A stretch of 18,333 bases of DNA, from contig CAZILN010000375.1 in assembly GCA_964540005.1 (NCBI GenBank), forward strand, positions 1-18,333. Reading direction: 5' to 3'. Shown here piece by piece: positions 15,839-18,333 of this stretch. Within the stretch, counting starts at the first letter, position 1, and the number at the start of each line of letters is the position of its first letter. The notes under the pieces are model-generated. The model did no database searches. It was given only the letters and a program-made list of their open reading frames with translations, and was not told where the DNA came from. This DNA comes from CAZILN01 sp964540005. Its GTDB lineage: Bacteria > Bacteroidota > Bacteroidia > Bacteroidales > SM23-62. A program made the translations under genes and the position numbers.

Positions 15839-17043
15839 TGTCTATGACTGCTAACTATTTTTTCAGTATCCCGTGCAATGACCAGCTCTTCATTGGTGGG
15901 TACAACCATGGCCTTTACGGATGCAGAATCCCTGCTGATGATCATTTCCTTTCCCCTAAGGTTCCTGTTCTTTTCCTCATCTATGCTTAATCCTATGAAT
16001 TCCAGTCCCTTGCAAATTTCTGTCCTTGTAGATGGGGAATTTTCGCCAATCCCGCCGGTAAATACCACAACATCAAGACCACCCATGGCTGCTGCGTATG
16101 CTCCTACATATTTTTTTACCCTGTAAGAATACATTTGCAATCCCAGCCTGGCCTTCTCATCCTTATTGGCAGCAGCTTCCTCAATTTCCCGCATATCAGA
16201 TGAGATGCCGGTTATACCCAGCATTCCGCTATGCTTATTGATCAGAGTATTAGCTGACTGGATCCCTATACCTTCCTTATTTATGATAAAGGTCAGAACC
16301 CCCAGGTCAAGGTCCCCGGTACGCGTACCCATGATCAATCCTTCCACAGGTGTAAGTCCCATTGATGTATCTACTGACCTGCCCATATCAATAGCGGCCA
16401 TAGAGGCTCCGTTTCCCAGGTGACATGTTATCATCTTCAGTTTATCCAGTGGCTGATCCAGTATAACGGAAGCCCTTTCTGAGACAAACCTGTGACTCGA
16501 ACCATGAAATCCATACCGGCGGATACCATATTTAGCATATAATGAATAGGGGATGGCATACATATAGGCGTAATCAGGCATTGTCTGGTGAAAAGCCGTA
16601 TCAAAAATACCCACCTGGGGAACACCCGGCAGTAATTCCTTCATGGCATATATTCCGCGAAGGTTGGGAGGATTATGCAGAGGAGCCAGTTCAATTACAC
16701 TTTCTATCTGCTCTATTACTTCATCGCTTATGAGAACAGAATCATTGAACTTTTCTCCACCATGGACCACGCGGTGGCCAATAGCATCAATTTCATCGAA
16801 ACTTTTTATGCTGCCCCTTTTTTCGCTGGTCAGAATGCCCAGTATGTATTCAATCCCGGCCTGGTGATCCACAATTTCGCCCTCAAGTGTGACAGCCTCC
16901 TCTCCTGATTTCTCATGTTTGACGTAGGAACCATGCAGGCCGATCTTATCTGCCACTCCTTTGGCAATAGCTGTCTGATTCGTCATATCAAACAGTTGAT
17001 ATTTAATTGATGAGCTCCCGCAATTTAAAACTATGATCTTCAT
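15835..17043 (-). CDS. ackA: Acetate kinase
   Basis: This 402-residue enzyme makes ATP from acetyl-phosphate and ADP. The residues known from the Methanosarcina enzyme fall at the same numbers: N7 (LNCGSSSIKYQLF), R91 (GHRVVHGG), H123 (PLHNPPN), D148 (FDTAFH), H180 (GFHGSSHR) and R241 (GTRTGDLDLG). GGIGENS lies near 330-336 and TNEELVIARDT near the C-terminus. Length and start are standard. It is preceded by the dehydrogenase gene (23 bp gap) and overlaps ptb by 4 bp. With the partial pta upstream it completes the acetyl-CoA to acetate route in the same operon as the butyrate route. Confidence 0.97.
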   Translation of the reverse strand: MKIIVLNCGSSSIKYQLFDMTNQTAIAKGVADKIGLHGSYVKHEKSGEEAVTLEGEIVDHQAGIEYILGILTSEKRGSIKSFDEIDAIGHRVVHGGEKFNDSVLISDEVIEQIESVIELAPLHNPPNLRGIYAMKELLPGVPQVGIFDTAFHQTMPDYAYMYAIPYSLYAKYGIRRYGFHGSSHRFVSERASVILDQPLDKLKMITCHLGNGASMAAIDMGRSVDTSMGLTPVEGLIMGTRTGDLDLGVLTFIINKEGIGIQSANTLINKHSGMLGITGISSDMREIEEAAANKDEKARLGLQMYSYRVKKYVGAYAAAMGGLDVVVFTGGIGENSPSTRTEICKGLEFIGLSIDEEKNRNLRGKEMIISRDSASVKAMVVPTNEELVIARDTEKIVSSHRQ

Positions 17044-17066
17044 TTATATTATATCTTATTATACGA

Positions 17067-18035
17067 TTAATTGAACTCGGTGGCAGTAATTGCCTGGCCT
17101 ACTTTCTTGCCGTCTTCATATTTATAGAATCCCCTGCTGACCTTTTTCCCAAGGTAATTGGCCCTCACAAGCCGCTTGATGATTGGAGATGTTTTGAATT
17201 TCTGTAAGCCGAATTCGGCGTAAAGGTTAAACATCCACTTATTGACCTTATCCAGTCCGACCCTGTCAGCCAGTTCAAAAGGCCCGAACTGCAAACCATA
17301 TCCAAGTTTCATGGTCTGGTCAATACACTCAACGGAGGAAACACCTTCCATCAGTATCTCGCACGCCTCATTTATCAGGGTAACTATCATGCGTGTGCTT
17401 ATATTACCGGGAGATTCGTTCAGGCTAATCGGGATCTTGTCGAGCATCTTAACAAACCTGATCATAAAATTATAGGTACTGTCGCTGGTCTCAAGACCCC
17501 TGATTACCTCGGCGATCCTGACTGTGGTTGCGGGGATAATGAAATTTATTCCTATGGAACGCTCAGGGTGTTTCAGGACAGAGGCAATATCGGAGATCAT
17601 AAGTGTGGAATTATTCGATGCTATTACGGCATCATCGGCTACCACGGACTCGATCCGGTTGAACACATCCTTGCGTGCATCCAGGGAGGTCCCACGGGTC
17701 TTTATGTTTATGGATTCTATTACAATATCACAATCCCTGATATCATTGTAATCAGTTGAGCCCTGAATTCTCGACATGATAGCCCGCTTCTCGCTGGTGG
17801 TCAACCCCCACTTATTAATAACCTCATCGAGCTGGAATTCAATTTGTTCGTAGATCTCCGATATCATTTCATCGTTCAGATCGATGAACACAACATCTAT
17901 TCCATGCTGACTGACTATCCTTACAATTTCCTGCCCGATATTTCCGCAGCCAACCACACCCACCTGATTAAGACCACCGTCCTTACTGTGCCTGATCTTT
18001 TTCCTGATATTATAATCCTTTAATGATTCAGCCAT
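17067..18035 (-). CDS. 3-hydroxyacyl-CoA dehydrogenase family protein with altered active site
   Basis: This 322-residue protein has the layout of 3-hydroxybutyryl-CoA dehydrogenase. An NAD-binding Rossmann domain starts at VGVVGCGNIGQEI (G29, G31, G34) with D52 after the second strand. The helical C-terminal domain includes INEACEILMEGV, GPFELADRVGLDKV and KKVSRGFYKYEDG. In the family the catalytic His lies in GMHFFNP and pairs with a Glu about 12 residues later. Here the segment is GINFIIP, with Asn at 164, while E176 is kept. The NR dipeptide after PGF is also changed (PGNISTR). It may be inactive, regulatory or differently specialised. It sits between pta (19 bp gap) and ackA (23 bp gap), so a link with short-chain acyl-CoA metabolism is likely. 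Confidence 0.85.
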   Translation of the reverse strand: MAESLKDYNIRKKIRHSKDGGLNQVGVVGCGNIGQEIVRIVSQHGIDVVFIDLNDEMISEIYEQIEFQLDEVINKWGLTTSEKRAIMSRIQGSTDYNDIRDCDIVIESINIKTRGTSLDARKDVFNRIESVVADDAVIASNNSTLMISDIASVLKHPERSIGINFIIPATTVRIAEVIRGLETSDSTYNFMIRFVKMLDKIPISLNESPGNISTRMIVTLINEACEILMEGVSSVECIDQTMKLGYGLQFGPFELADRVGLDKVNKWMFNLYAEFGLQKFKTSPIIKRLVRANYLGKKVSRGFYKYEDGKKVGQAITATEFN

Positions 18036-18054
18036 TGTTGAGTTTGATTTAATG

Positions 18055-18333
18055 TTACTTTCCTGCAGCCTGGTTTGCTGTGATGGCTACCAGGTTGACT
18101 ATATCACTTACCGAACAACCCCGGGAAAGATCATTTATTGGTGCAGCCATACCCTGAAGCACTGGTCCGATAGCCTCTGCATGAGCCAGTCTCTGAACCA
18201 GTTTGTAGGCAATATTTCCTGCATCCAGGGTGGGAAATATCAGTACATTGGCCTTACCTGCTATCTCACTCCCGGGGGCTTTCTTCTTCCCTATGGATTC
18301 AATGATCGCTGCATCTGCCTGCAGTTCACCGTC
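18055..18333 (-). CDS. pta: Phosphate acetyltransferase, C-terminal fragment (continues beyond window)
   Basis: The last 92 codons of a Pta are visible, ending in TAA at 18055-18057; the gene runs off the right edge. The sequence contains DGELQADAAI, the phosphate/CoA-binding KANVLIFPTLDAGNIAYK, GPVLQGMAAPINDLSRGC and DIVNLVAITANQA, all standard for the Pta C-terminus. It converts acetyl-CoA and phosphate to acetyl-phosphate for AckA. It is the most upstream gene of the operon that can be seen; its promoter is outside the window. Confidence 0.93.
   Translation of the reverse strand, partial: DGELQADAAIIESIGKKKAPGSEIAGKANVLIFPTLDAGNIAYKLVQRLAHAEAIGPVLQGMAAPINDLSRGCSVSDIVNLVAITANQAAGK

Overview
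The window looks like chromosomal DNA of a member of the Bacteroidota, probably a Bacteroidales/Marinilabiliales-type anaerobe. This is inferred from moderate-to-low GC, start sites that mostly lack Shine-Dalgarno sequences, at least one good TTTG-N19-TAnnTTTG-type promoter, PiT-PhoU fusion phosphate transporters, a TPR protein with a C-terminal tail I associate with this phylum, and an acetate/butyrate kinase operon. No rRNA, tRNA, CRISPR array or intact insertion sequence was seen.

Left part (1-5.6 kb): phosphate. A PhoB/OmpR-family response regulator (27-743, +) converges on two tandem, closely related PiT-type phosphate transporters with C-terminal PhoU-like domains (794-3067 and 3226-5532, both -). 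Both transporters carry, at almost the same distance from their start codons, a block of 11-bp units with two similar half-sites exactly 22 bp apart. That is the geometry expected of a PhoB-type operator, so the local regulator is the obvious candidate binder.

Middle (5.6-13.8 kb): mixed single genes and small operons. These are a gamma-glutamyltransferase, a secreted TPR protein, a membrane-anchored protein of unknown function followed by an omega-amidase-like nitrilase, a SlyD-like FKBP isomerase, a small predicted outer-membrane beta-barrel and a short-chain dehydrogenase. The 390-bp gap between ggt and the TPR gene is unusually structured. It holds two tandem copies of a hairpin element whose stems differ by compensatory and G-U changes, a terminator-like hairpin, and a perfect 24-bp inverted repeat. 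The amidase gene is interrupted in frame by about 35 codons containing two REP-like palindromes, and a related REP-like unit lies exactly at its stop codon.

Right part (13.8-18.3 kb): a minus-strand fermentation operon in the order pta (C-terminal end only), 3-hydroxyacyl-CoA dehydrogenase-like gene, ackA, ptb, buk. It pairs the two acyl-CoA to acyl-phosphate to acid plus ATP modules, Pta/AckA for acetate and Ptb/Buk for butyrate or branched acids. ptb is split by one in-frame TGA followed immediately by an in-frame ATG, while all other parts of the family sequence look intact. The dehydrogenase has Asn where the family normally has its catalytic His.
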